Shown here one piece after another: positions 1 to 8,081 of a stretch of 64,000 nucleotides of DNA; position 1 is the stretch's first letter; each line of letters opens with the position of its first letter. The position numbers were made by a program, and so were the translations under genes. This stretch comes from Bacteroidales bacterium. Its GTDB lineage: Bacteria > Bacteroidota > Bacteroidia > Bacteroidales > UBA7960. The DNA lies in NCBI GenBank assembly GCA_003559855.1, contig PWJZ01000027.1, forward strand, positions 1-64,000, written 5' to 3'. Below the pieces are notes generated by a model. That model was not told the DNA's origin. It ran no database searches and saw only the letters and a program-made list of their open reading frames with translations.

Positions 1-100
1 AGCCACGAATGCACGAGTAATAAAGAGCCACGAATGCACGAGTAATAAAGAGCCACGAATGCACGAATAATAAAAAGCCACGAATGCACGAGTAAAAAAA
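1..100. repeat. 25-bp tandem repeat, four copies
   Basis: Four head-to-tail copies of a 25-bp unit (1-25, 26-50, 51-75, 76-100) share the core CCACGAATGCACGAGTAA followed by TAAAG. Copy 3 has A for G in the second CACGA-TAA, and copy 4 ends in an A-run. Each unit is internally repetitive (CACGAATG / CACGAGTA). The array starts at the window edge, so more copies may lie to the left. There are no unique spacers, so it is not a CRISPR array. It ends against the 3' side of a transposase fragment. Confidence 0.85.
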
Positions 101-118
101 CGAATAATATTCGTACTC
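90..118. repeat. Palindrome at end of tandem repeat
   Basis: CGAATAATATTCG at 101-113 is a perfect palindrome with 6-bp arms. GAGTA at 90-94 can pair with TACTC at 114-118 across an A-rich bulge, extending the hairpin. It sits exactly between the tandem repeat and the transposase fragment, so it may mark a rearrangement endpoint. Its function is unknown. Confidence 0.5.
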
Positions 119-337
119 AATTGGCTTCGCCGAGCAAAACCGTTCTTCTATCTTTTTCAGAGGAACTGTCGTTTCAATGCTGCGACCTGTTTCTGTGAGC
201 ATAACCGATTGCGAGTACATGATGCCATAAACGGCTTCGTTTACAAATCTTTTGGTTGTTGTATCGAGATTTTCTGAAACATACCCCGAAAATATTCCTG
301 TTTTTGCCCTAAGCTTGCTTGCAAGTTTACGGTAGTT

Positions 338-387
338 CATAAGCGCCTGCTTTATTGTTTGTGAAATTCAAAGGTAAGGCGCTTATG
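338..387. repeat. Inverted repeat over transposase start codon
   Basis: CATAAGCGCC (338-347) is the exact reverse complement of GGCGCTTATG (378-387), giving a 10-bp stem with a 30-nt loop that includes the ATG of the transposase fragment. A stem over the start could limit translation from read-through transcripts, as known for several insertion sequences. That role is inferred. Confidence 0.5.
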
Positions 388-406
388 ATTTTACAGGTGC
401 AAAAAG

Positions 407-507
407 TTACCCCATTTTTTGAAAAAAAGTGCTTTTCCACTTGCAAAAACTCGTATATCTTTGTTAAATAAGGAGTTAAAGAATTTTTTCGTTGAAAAAT
501 GGGGTAA
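407..507. repeat. 13-bp inverted repeats upstream of transposase fragment
   Basis: TTACCCCATTTTT (407-419) and AAAAATGGGGTAA (495-507) are perfect inverted copies 75 bp apart, just upstream of the transposase remnant. One copy could be the terminal inverted repeat of the lost insertion sequence. The rest of 341-568 is AT-rich and holds no gene I can support. Confidence 0.45.
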
Positions 508-568
508 GTTCAACTTTATTTACTTTGCATTTGATTTTTTTCAATAAGCAGGGCATGACCTTGCAATT

Positions 569-2260
569 TCAATATCCTGCTGCCTGTGCGTCCTTTCTTG
601 ACTCTGATGCTCCGTAATATGTTTTATTAACGGGGCCCCACATTATAGTCTGGTATCCTCCGAATGGCCCTACAGCCCATTGTATCCTGTGACCTTTTTT
701 CATAAGTTCGCGAATAGTTTCATAAGGGAATCCTGATTCAAGCATTACGGTGCCGCCGTCAGTCATTAATTGCCCTGTAGGCTCTGATGAGCCTGTATGC
801 TTTATTCTGGGTGCATCTCCGGCTTCCTGCAGGTTCATGCCGAAGTCAATCATGTTCACAACTATCTGTGCATGTCCTTGTGGTTGCATTGCTCCGCCCA
901 TTACACCGAAGCTCACGTGGGGCTCACCGTCTTTGGTTATGAATCCCGGAATGATAGTATGAAACGGTCTTTTACCCGGTTCGTATGTGTTGAAATGGTA
1001 AGGCTTCAGTGTAAATCCTTCGCCGCGGTTTTGAATTACAAAGCCAAGTTCCGGCGGTGTCATACCGCTTCCCATGCCGCGGTAGTTGCTTTGTATTAAT
1101 GAGACCATGTTGCCGTCTTTGTCGGCTACCGTAAGGTAAATAGTGTTTGGTGATTCGGGTATGCCCGGGTCGTATTGCCGTGCAGCGCGGTTAGGGTCAA
1201 TCAGCTCACGCCTTTCGGCTGCATATTCTTTGGATATCAGCCTTTCAACAGGCACAGGGCTAAAGTCCATATCAGCATAATATTTTGCGCGGTCTTCGAA
1301 AGCAAGCTTTTTGGTTTCTACAAACAGATGGATGTACTCGGGGCTGTATAATCCCATTGAAGCGATATCATATCCTTCAAGAATATTCAATATTTGCAAA
1401 ACGGCAATTCCCTGGCCGTTGGGAGGCAGTTGCCACACATCATATTCGCGATAGTTGGCAGATATGGGGTTGACCCACTCACTTTTATGTGCTGCCATGT
1501 CTTCATAGCTTAGGAAACCACCGTTTTCTTTGATATATGCTTCTATCGTCCTGGCGATATCACCCTTGTAAAAGGCGTCCCTGCCTTCACGGGCTATTGT
1601 TTCGTAGGTGTTGGCTAGGTAAGGGTTGCGGAATATTTCTCCCTTAGCCGGCATTTGCCCGTCAGGCATGTATGTTTCTTTGAAGTTTGGAAAGCCCTGC
1701 AGTATAGGCGCCGAACGTTCGAGGTAGTAGGCAATGAGTTCTGTAACAGGGAATCCGTTGCGGGCATATTCAATTGACGGTTTTAAAATGTCTTCCATGC
1801 TGATTTTTCCGAACTTTTTGTGCATTTAAAACCATCCGTCAACTGTTCCCGGCACACTGACCGACAGTGCCCCGCGCTGAGGTATGTATTCATAATTGTT
1901 TTCGAGAAAATAATCGATAGTCAGGTTTTTTGGCGATCTGCCACTGGCGTTGAGGCCGTAAAGCTGTTTGCTGTCAGCGTCCCGGATTATCGCAAACAGG
2001 TCGCCTCCAATGCCGCAGCCTGTGGGCTCCATCAACCCAAGTGCGGCATTTGCCGCTATAGCAGCATCAACGGCACCGCCTCCCTGCCTAAGGATATCAA
2101 GTGCGATCTGGGTTGCCAGTGGATGGCTCGTAGCTGCCATACCGTTCTGTGCAATTACCTCCGAACGGGTGGCAAAGTTATGGCCGGTGATGCGGTCTTG
2201 ACTGATGACTTGCAATGTTGATAATAATAGTGTTGCTAAAAGAATAGTGGTTTTTTTCAT
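569..2260 (-). pseudogene. Gamma-glutamyltransferase (GGT), interrupted by in-frame TAA
   Basis: GGT is a secreted N-terminal-nucleophile hydrolase that cleaves and transfers the gamma-glutamyl group of glutathione. Codons 1-144 (signal peptide MKKTTILLATLLLSTLQVIS, then the small N-terminal part ending VPGTVDGWF) and a downstream 418-codon part starting HKKFGKISMEDILKP are in the same frame. They are separated only by one TAA at 1826-1828. Read through, the product is about 563 residues, normal for GGT. The expected autoprocessing threonine is in NTIYLT at about residue 373, with GMGSGMTPPELG just after it. A GAA-to-TAA change at codon 145 explains the break. Either the gene is freshly inactivated, or this is a base-call error. 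Confidence 0.85.
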
Positions 2261-2362
2261 ATTATAAATTTGGTTTTGAGGGTTTTCTTTACTTTGCCAT
2301 TAATCAGTTTTTTAAAAAACTTAGGATTTTGAATTGATTAAGTAAGAATACTTTACTTACAA

Positions 2363-2370
2363 CAAATTTA
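2363..2370 (-). promoter_or_regulatory. Possible -7 box for GGT
   Basis: On the minus strand this reads TAAATTTG, matching the Bacteroidota TAnnTTTG consensus about 100 nt before the GGT start codon. No TTG lies at the expected -33 distance, so support is weak. Confidence 0.3.
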
Positions 2371-2501
2371 TAATATTTTTTAGAATTTTGGAATTTCCAA
2401 AACCCTGATTCTTTTAGTAAATTCTAATATCAAGCAGAAAATCATTGTGTTAAAGTTGTTGTTTTATTCAGAAAAATAAACAAAACAACTTTAAAATTAT
2501 A

Positions 2502-2509
2502 TAATTTTG
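2502..2509 (+). promoter_or_regulatory. Possible -7 box for trypsin-like protease
   Basis: TAATTTTG matches TAnnTTTG and lies 35 nt before the ATG at 2545, leaving a leader of roughly 28-30 nt. No clear -33 TTG is seen. Confidence 0.4.
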
Positions 2510-2544
2510 GCTTTAGAACAACTTAATATTTAAAATTATAAACC

Positions 2545-3564
2545 ATGGCAAGTGAAAGAAAAGCAAATTCAGCCCTCGAATATCACCGTGATGAGCTGTT
2601 CAAAAACAGCAATCTGGCATACCTGGCTGTTGTTTCTGTTTTGGATGATGATGGTGAGCCGACGGATGATTTTATAATTGAAGCCGGTGTATATAATCTT
2701 GAGCAGCAGAAGGAGGCTGAAAACAAGTTGCAAGCGGAAGGCAGGAGGGAGGAGGAATTTGTACCACCGAGGCTGCCGGTGCCTTCAGAGGGTAAGATTA
2801 AAACATTAACCGGTGAATATGTTGCTGTTGAGATCAAGGAGTCGGAAGGTTTTGCCGCACAATCATCAAGAGAGCGGATAAGACCTGCTAACGGTGGCAG
2901 CAGTGTTATGAATTACAGATATCATTCGGCGGGAACGCTTGGTGGTGCCATAAAGATAAAGGGGCAGCCGGGGTTGTTTTTCATTTCCAACTGGCATGTG
3001 CTGACCGGAGGTAGCGGCAGAAACGGTGATTCGATAATACAGCCGGGAAGAGCTGATGGCGGCAGGTACCCGCAAGATAAAATAGCCTTGCTGTACTGGT
3101 CGAAATTAAGCCCTGAGATGGATGCCGCAATAGCAAAGGCTGATGAAGGCAAAGTCGCGGGAGGAACCAGATGTTTTGGCAAGATTAAGGGAATAGAAAA
3201 AGCTGAAGTGGGAATGAACGTGAAGAAATGCGGCAGAACTACCGAACTGACAACAGGGATAATCAAGTCAATCAATGCAAGCGTCAGAGTTTCCGGCTAT
3301 CCCGACGGAACGCAGTTGTTCAATAATCAAATATTAACAACAAACATGTCGCAGGGCGGTGATTCAGGCTCGGTGGTTTGTAATGCTTCCAATAACAAGG
3401 CAATTGGCTTGCTTTTTGCCGGTGACGGTAAAACCCAGACAATTGTAAACCATATAAATAAAATTCTCGGCTCAAAATTAGAGCCTTTCGTGGTGAAGCA
3501 CGCCGATGGAAGTAAAGAAAAAATGCCGGAAATTGAATTTGAAAAGTTTGCTCCAAAAGAATGA
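2545..3564 (+). CDS. Cytoplasmic trypsin-fold serine protease, NAL1-like
   Basis: This 339-residue protein has a chymotrypsin-type triad: His151 in SNWHVL, Asp193 in PEMDAAIA and Ser274 in QGGDSGSVV. Residues 1-125 form a separate domain containing EEFVPPRLPVP. The order of an N-terminal domain followed by GTLGG and the SNWHV segment resembles the bacterial relatives of plant NARROW LEAF1. There is no signal peptide or membrane segment, unlike most bacterial S1 proteases, so it should act in the cytoplasm. It appears monocistronic, and neither neighbour suggests a substrate. The protease assignment is firm; the NAL1-like subgroup is from memory. Confidence 0.8.
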   Translation: MASERKANSALEYHRDELFKNSNLAYLAVVSVLDDDGEPTDDFIIEAGVYNLEQQKEAENKLQAEGRREEEFVPPRLPVPSEGKIKTLTGEYVAVEIKESEGFAAQSSRERIRPANGGSSVMNYRYHSAGTLGGAIKIKGQPGLFFISNWHVLTGGSGRNGDSIIQPGRADGGRYPQDKIALLYWSKLSPEMDAAIAKADEGKVAGGTRCFGKIKGIEKAEVGMNVKKCGRTTELTTGIIKSINASVRVSGYPDGTQLFNNQILTTNMSQGGDSGSVVCNASNNKAIGLLFAGDGKTQTIVNHINKILGSKLEPFVVKHADGSKEKMPEIEFEKFAPKE

Positions 3565-3683
3565 CAAATACAATAATCGGCGAACCATTTACAATAGCCC
3601 GCCGATCATACCATATTTTCTGACCTTCAAAAAACAACGTATTGCTGCTGACTGAAAATTTCAGATGTTAAGCAATACAATCC

Positions 3684-3710
3684 GCAACATAAATTGTTGC
3701 ATTTTTATAA
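3684..3710 (+). terminator. Weak hairpin terminator after protease
   Basis: GCAACA-TAAAT-TGTTGC (3684-3700) forms a 6-bp stem with a 5-nt loop followed by ATTTTTATAA. It lies between the protease and the convergent lipoprotein. The stem is short, so this is tentative. Confidence 0.35.
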
Positions 3711-3725
3711 AAAAGATCAATATTG

Positions 3726-4151
3726 TTAAATTTTTGATAGAGTAATAATAAACTTGATAGTAACTTCCAACCCTTCGTATTCATCTTTTTCCGTATGCTC
3801 ACCTACAATTTTGCTTGGTGTTTTGGTAGTTAACTTGAATTCAAATTCTGAGATTCCATTTTCGGTGTCCAAGCCAGACATTGTTAATACATCATCAGAC
3901 AATTCCCACTCAAAAGCAAAGCTTTCACCATCTTCAATAACTGTTCCTGTGCCATCTTTGTTGAAAGTTATTGTTCCGGTATTTTCCTCTGTCTCACTTT
4001 CCAATTCCTGGTCACCCAAATAAACAGCCCACTCAATTTTGTCAATGTTCCATGTACCTATGATATCGAATTTTTCATCCTCTTCGCAACTGTTAAATGT
4101 GATAGCGAATGCTAAAAATAAAACCGGTAATAAAAAATGCAATTTTTTCAT
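3726..4151 (-). CDS. Small lipocalin-like lipoprotein
   Basis: This 141-residue protein has a type II signal peptide with lipobox FNSC (Cys22) followed by acidic EEDEK, the Bacteroidota pattern for export to the outer membrane. The mature part starts IIGTWNID and alternates short beta strands (TITFNKDGTGTV, FEFKLTTKTPSKIVGEH), the layout of lipocalin-like domains common in this phylum. Ligand and function are unknown. It is transcribed alone, convergent with the protease gene. Confidence 0.75.
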   Translation of the reverse strand: MKKLHFLLPVLFLAFAITFNSCEEDEKFDIIGTWNIDKIEWAVYLGDQELESETEENTGTITFNKDGTGTVIEDGESFAFEWELSDDVLTMSGLDTENGISEFEFKLTTKTPSKIVGEHTEKDEYEGLEVTIKFIITLSKI

Positions 4152-4211
4152 AATAAAAAGATAATTATTTAATTAGTAAAATTTGTTAATAGAATTTGTT
4201 TAAATCCGGTG

Positions 4212-4219
4212 CAAAGATA
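4212..4219 (-). promoter_or_regulatory. Possible -7 box for lipocalin-like lipoprotein
   Basis: Reads TATCTTTG on the minus strand (TAnnTTTG), about 60 nt upstream of the ATG at 4151. The -33 element is not evident. Confidence 0.4.
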
Positions 4220-4342
4220 AATAAAATATTTAAAATTGGATGGATTTAATTTTTTGCGGGCAAATAGAGCTCTTGGATCTTAATATTAATATTATTGAAA
4301 ACACTTACAGGTTTTTCAAGCGAAAATTATCAAAGAATAGAT

Positions 4343-4350
4343 TATATTTG
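4343..4350 (+). promoter_or_regulatory. Possible -7 box for cobO
   Basis: TATATTTG matches TAnnTTTG 63 nt upstream of the ATG at 4413. The leader is too short and too plain to hold a cobalamin riboswitch. Confidence 0.4.
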
Positions 4351-4412
4351 CGGTGCCATCAATATTATTGATCATGGCAGAAAATTATTCCGGTTGTTTA
4401 TAAATAAGAGTA

Positions 4413-4931
4413 ATGAAAAGCAGGGGCTATATTCATTTATATACCGGCAACGGTAAGGGCAAGACCACTGCCGCAATAGGATTGGCTATTAGAGCAGCAG
4501 GAGCCGGGAAAAAAGTATTTATAGCACAATTTGTTAAAGGCGTACATTATTCGGAGTTGGAAGCCTTAAGGCGCTTCCCTGAAATTGTGGTCAGGCAATA
4601 TGGTTTGGATTGCTTTATCAAACAGCAGCCTGCACCAAAAGACATTGAAATGGCACAAAAAGGCTTGCGCGAAACAGCATCAATAATTAATAACAATAAA
4701 TATGATGTTGTTATTATGGATGAGGTATGCATAGCGCTTTATTACCAACTGATTGGTGCCGCAGAGTTGACATCGGTTTTGAAAAAAAAGCCCGAAGCTA
4801 TGGAAATAGTTCTGACAGGGCGTAAAGCACCGAAAGAACTGTATGAAATATCCGATCTGATTACCGAAATGAAAGAAATAAAGCATTATTATAATAAAGG
4901 GGTGCAAGCCAGAAAGGGAATAGAACATTGA
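4413..4931 (+). CDS. cobO: Corrinoid adenosyltransferase (CobO/BtuR family)
   Basis: This enzyme transfers the adenosyl group of ATP to cob(I)alamin or cob(I)yrinic acid a,c-diamide in the cytoplasm, making coenzyme B12. The 172-residue length fits the family. The P-loop GNGKGKTT is at residues 12-19, followed by AAIGLAIRAAGAGKKV. A Walker B-like VVIMDEV is at about residues 97-103, and LTGR with APKEL comes near the end. No other cobalamin gene lies in the window, which suggests corrinoid salvage rather than synthesis, though the rest of the pathway may be elsewhere. Confidence 0.92.
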   Translation: MKSRGYIHLYTGNGKGKTTAAIGLAIRAAGAGKKVFIAQFVKGVHYSELEALRRFPEIVVRQYGLDCFIKQQPAPKDIEMAQKGLRETASIINNNKYDVVIMDEVCIALYYQLIGAAELTSVLKKKPEAMEIVLTGRKAPKELYEISDLITEMKEIKHYYNKGVQARKGIEH

Positions 4932-5064
4932 TTCAGAGTCGTTTTTGTAATCTTGCCATGCCGGTAAAAATATATGAAAATTTAAGCGGTTTTAAACAGC
5001 TATTGGTTATTTTTGCAATAATTTTTTATTAATCAGGCAACTTTAGTAAAGAAGATTTTTTTAC

Positions 5065-6585
5065 ATGGCTATTATTAATTTTGTTTTATCGTGGTATCTT
5101 AAAAAGCGCATATCTCAGATTGAACGCGTAATAAAGAAACCTCATGAGGTGCAGAACAAATTACTAACGGATCTGATAAAAAAGGCACGTTCGACCGAAT
5201 GGGGGCAAAAATATGAATACGGTTCAATTAATAGTTATGATGAATACAAAAACCGTGTTCCTGTTAGCGATTATGATTCTGTTAAACCTTATATAAACCG
5301 TCTTATTAAAGGGGAAAAGAATATTTTGTGGCCGGGAACTATCAAATGGTTTGCTAAATCATCAGGTACTACAAGCGATAGAAGCAAATTCATACCGGTA
5401 AGTTATGAATCTTTGCATTATTGCCATTACCAAGGCGGCAGGGATGTTTTAGGTATTTATTGCCATAATAATCCCGGCACTCATATTTTTAAGGGTAAGG
5501 GTCTGACGATTGGCGGTAGTCAACACGTAAGCGAGATTAATAAAAAATCATACCTTGGCGACCTGTCTGCCGTATTGTTGCAAAATGTGCCACTTTGGGC
5601 TGAAATGTTGCGCATACCAAGTCTGGATGTTGCTCTTATGGGAGACTGGGAAAAAAAGCTCAACAAAATAGCCAAAGAATCCATTACTCAAAATGTGACC
5701 AACATCAGCGGAGTACCTTCCTGGAACCTGATACTTTTAAAAAAAGTACTTGAAATAACAGGAAGATCAAACATACCGGAAGTTTGGCCAAACCTTGAGC
5801 TGTTGATACACGGCGGTGTCAGCTTTATACCATACCGTGAGCAGTATGAAAGACTTATACCGTCAGATACTATGTATTATCTTGAAACCTATAATGCTTC
5901 CGAAGGCTTTTTTGCTTTACAGGATGTCAAAGACTCTGAAGACATGCTGCTTATGCTTGATTATGGTGTGTTTTACGAATTTATACCCATGGAAGAAATA
6001 GAAAAAGAGTCACCCAGGATATTGTCTCTCGACCAGGGGGAAAAAGGAAAGAACTATGCGCTGGTAATATCAACCAACGGGGGGCTATGGCGGTACATAA
6101 TCGGTGATACGGTAATGATAACCGACACTGATCCATACAGGATCAAAATATCAGGACGGACATGCAATTATATAAACGCATTTGGAGAAGAAGTGATCGT
6201 TGATAATGCGGATAAAGCATTGTCGGAAGCTTGTAAGGTAGCCGGCGCTATAATAAAAGAATACACAGGAGCACCGGTTTACCTTGGCGACAATAGTTTT
6301 GCAGCGCATGAATACCTTATCGAATTCGAAAAGCAACCACAGGATATTGAACAATTTGCCAAAAATTTCGACCACCGGCTGCAAGACATTAACTCTGATT
6401 ACGAAGCAAAACGCAGCAGCGATATTATGCTTAAAAATCTTATTGTAAGAAATATGCCTGAAGGTACTTTCTATAAATGGATGAAAAAAAGAGGCAAGAT
6501 CGGCGGGCAAAACAAAGTGCCCAGGTTATACAATACCAGAAAATATGTGGAAGATATCCTTGAATTCAGTAAAAATATGAGGTGA
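5065..6585 (+). CDS. GH3 auxin-responsive promoter family protein (acyl-adenylating)
   Basis: This 506-residue protein belongs to the ANL adenylating superfamily, GH3 branch. The nucleotide-binding loop SSGTTSDRSKF is at residues 99-109 and the second GH3 motif YNASEGFF at 276-283. Plant GH3 enzymes join amino acids to acyl acids such as auxin or jasmonate. Bacterial members share the fold but their substrates are unknown. There is no signal peptide. It starts an apparent operon, with the next gene 4 bp downstream, then a deoxynucleoside kinase and kdsB. Confidence 0.9.
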   Translation: MAIINFVLSWYLKKRISQIERVIKKPHEVQNKLLTDLIKKARSTEWGQKYEYGSINSYDEYKNRVPVSDYDSVKPYINRLIKGEKNILWPGTIKWFAKSSGTTSDRSKFIPVSYESLHYCHYQGGRDVLGIYCHNNPGTHIFKGKGLTIGGSQHVSEINKKSYLGDLSAVLLQNVPLWAEMLRIPSLDVALMGDWEKKLNKIAKESITQNVTNISGVPSWNLILLKKVLEITGRSNIPEVWPNLELLIHGGVSFIPYREQYERLIPSDTMYYLETYNASEGFFALQDVKDSEDMLLMLDYGVFYEFIPMEEIEKESPRILSLDQGEKGKNYALVISTNGGLWRYIIGDTVMITDTDPYRIKISGRTCNYINAFGEEVIVDNADKALSEACKVAGAIIKEYTGAPVYLGDNSFAAHEYLIEFEKQPQDIEQFAKNFDHRLQDINSDYEAKRSSDIMLKNLIVRNMPEGTFYKWMKKRGKIGGQNKVPRLYNTRKYVEDILEFSKNMR

Positions 6586-6589
6586 GCTA

Positions 6590-7396
6590 ATGAATTATCT
6601 GTTTATTCTTATAGTTGGATTTTTCTTAATCTCTGCCGGCAAATCAAATGCTCAATTCCGTTTGGAATCACTGATCAGATCGGATGCATCGTTTTTTACA
6701 ACAGATCCGCTCGGCAATATTTATATCGCCGAAGAAGGAAATGTCATCAAAATTGACCAGCCAACAGAGAAAAAGAAATATTTTTCCAATCCGATGTACG
6801 GCAACTTCCAGTTCATAGATAGTTCAGACCCTCTCAATATTATGGCTTTTTCCGCTGACCTGGGAATAATTGTCTTTCTGGATAAAAACCTGGTAGAAAA
6901 AGAATCTTTTTCGGTATATAAAGATTCTTTTTCTGATAAGCCCGAGCTGGTATGCAATTCAAGGCTTGAAGGATTCTGGGTGTATTATCCCGAAAAATGG
7001 CAATTTTTTCGAATAAACAGAAAAAAACAGGTGCTTACCTCAACAATTTCAATGAATAAGCTCGAATACGATTTTTTCAAACCCTGTTTTATGATCGAAA
7101 CAAGTTCACGACTTTTTGTGTCTGACTATGAAAACGGGATATTCGTCTTCGATCTTTTTGGAGGCTTTCTGTTTAAAATACCCTTGAAAAATGTATGTAC
7201 ATTTCAGGTAAAAGGCAACCATATTATCTATTTTACGAAAAAACATTTATGTTTGTATGACTTTTTTCTTCATCAGGAAAGATTATTTTTGTTAACTGAA
7301 GATGAGATCGGGATGGGGCGTTTAAACCATCCATATCTTTATATACTTACAAAACAAGGCATCAAAAAATATTTTACCAATATCGGGTTATTCTGA
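6590..7396 (+). CDS. Exported protein, beta-propeller-like, unknown function
   Basis: This 268-residue protein has a signal peptide (MNYLFILIVGFFLISAGKSNAQ) and should be periplasmic or outer-membrane associated. The mature part has repeated strand-turn units such as DPLGNIYIAEEGNVIKID, then FVFDLFGGFLFKI, as in small beta-propellers of the NHL or PQQ kind. I cannot name a family. It begins 4 bp after the GH3 gene, so the two are probably translated together. Whether they act together is unknown. Confidence 0.7.
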   Translation: MNYLFILIVGFFLISAGKSNAQFRLESLIRSDASFFTTDPLGNIYIAEEGNVIKIDQPTEKKKYFSNPMYGNFQFIDSSDPLNIMAFSADLGIIVFLDKNLVEKESFSVYKDSFSDKPELVCNSRLEGFWVYYPEKWQFFRINRKKQVLTSTISMNKLEYDFFKPCFMIETSSRLFVSDYENGIFVFDLFGGFLFKIPLKNVCTFQVKGNHIIYFTKKHLCLYDFFLHQERLFLLTEDEIGMGRLNHPYLYILTKQGIKKYFTNIGLF

Positions 7397-7437
7397 AAAG
7401 AACTGATCAGGAGATTACATATTAAAATAATTATAAT

Positions 7438-8052
7438 ATGCATGTAGCCATAGCAGGAAATATAGGTTCGGGAAAAACCACCCTTGCCGGGTTATTGTCA
7501 AAGCACTACGGCTGGGAAGCTCATTACGAGGACGCCGAGTCCAACCCTTATCTGAACAATTTTTACGAAGATATGCAACGGTGGTCTTTCAACTTGCAGA
7601 TATATTTTCTTAACAGCCGTTTCAGACAAATTGTTGAGCTGCGGAAAGCAGGCGGAAAAGTTATTCAGGACCGTACTATTTATGAAGATGCCTATATCTT
7701 TGCACCCAATCTGCATGCAATGGGATTGATGTCAACCCGCGATTACGAAAATTACCGCAGCCTGTTCGACCTTATGATTTCATTTATCGAACCACCCGAT
7801 TTGCTGATTTATCTGCAAGCAAGTGTTCCTACCCTTGTAAACCAAATCCAGAAACGCGGAAGGGTATTTGAAAACTCCATCAGGCTTGATTACCTCAAAA
7901 GACTTAATGAAAGGTATGAAGAATGGATCAACAGTTATAACCTGGGTAATATGCTTATTGTAAATGTTGATGAAAACAAGTTCAGCGAAAGTAAAGCCGA
8001 CCTTGGCAAAGTAATTCAAAAAATAGATGCCGAAATACATGGCCTGTTTTAA
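7438..8052 (+). CDS. Deoxynucleoside kinase
   Basis: This enzyme phosphorylates deoxynucleosides with ATP or GTP for nucleotide salvage. The 204-residue protein has P-loop GNIGSGKTT at 7-15 and the family DRTIYEDA motif at 78-85, with LIYLQASVPTLVNQI and RLNERYEEW further on, as in dNK/dCK/dGK proteins. The nucleoside preferred cannot be told from the sequence. It lies 41 bp after the propeller-like gene and 29 bp before kdsB, in the same orientation. Confidence 0.92.
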   Translation: MHVAIAGNIGSGKTTLAGLLSKHYGWEAHYEDAESNPYLNNFYEDMQRWSFNLQIYFLNSRFRQIVELRKAGGKVIQDRTIYEDAYIFAPNLHAMGLMSTRDYENYRSLFDLMISFIEPPDLLIYLQASVPTLVNQIQKRGRVFENSIRLDYLKRLNERYEEWINSYNLGNMLIVNVDENKFSESKADLGKVIQKIDAEIHGLF

Positions 8053-8081
8053 ACTTTTCACTTATATATAATGTAAAGCAA

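Larger units (their letters stand above)
1..340 (-). pseudogene. Transposase N-terminal fragment (IS4/DDE-like), truncated
   Basis: Reading leftward from an ATG at 340, the first 75 or so codons encode a typical transposase N-terminus: MNYRKLASKLRAKTG, later an AVYGIMYSQSV stretch and PLKKIEERF. This resembles the N-terminal region of Bacteroidota and Chlorobi IS4/DDE transposases, as judged from memory of the family rather than a search. After about residue 73 (ERFCSAKP) similarity is lost, and the frame runs through the palindrome and 25-bp repeats without a stop to the window edge. No DDE catalytic domain is visible. It is most likely the 5' remnant of an insertion sequence. A different DNA-binding protein is possible. 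Confidence 0.5.

Noticed and set aside
1..100. Possible CRISPR array
   Set aside because: Units are contiguous with no spacers and there are no cas genes; it is a tandem repeat.
797..1099. Plus-strand open frame inside the GGT gene
   Set aside because: Opposite-strand shadow of a clear GGT sequence, with no protein features.
4152..4412. Cobalamin riboswitch before cobO
   Set aside because: The stretch from the -7 box to the ATG is about 60 nt and shows no B12-box; too short for the class.
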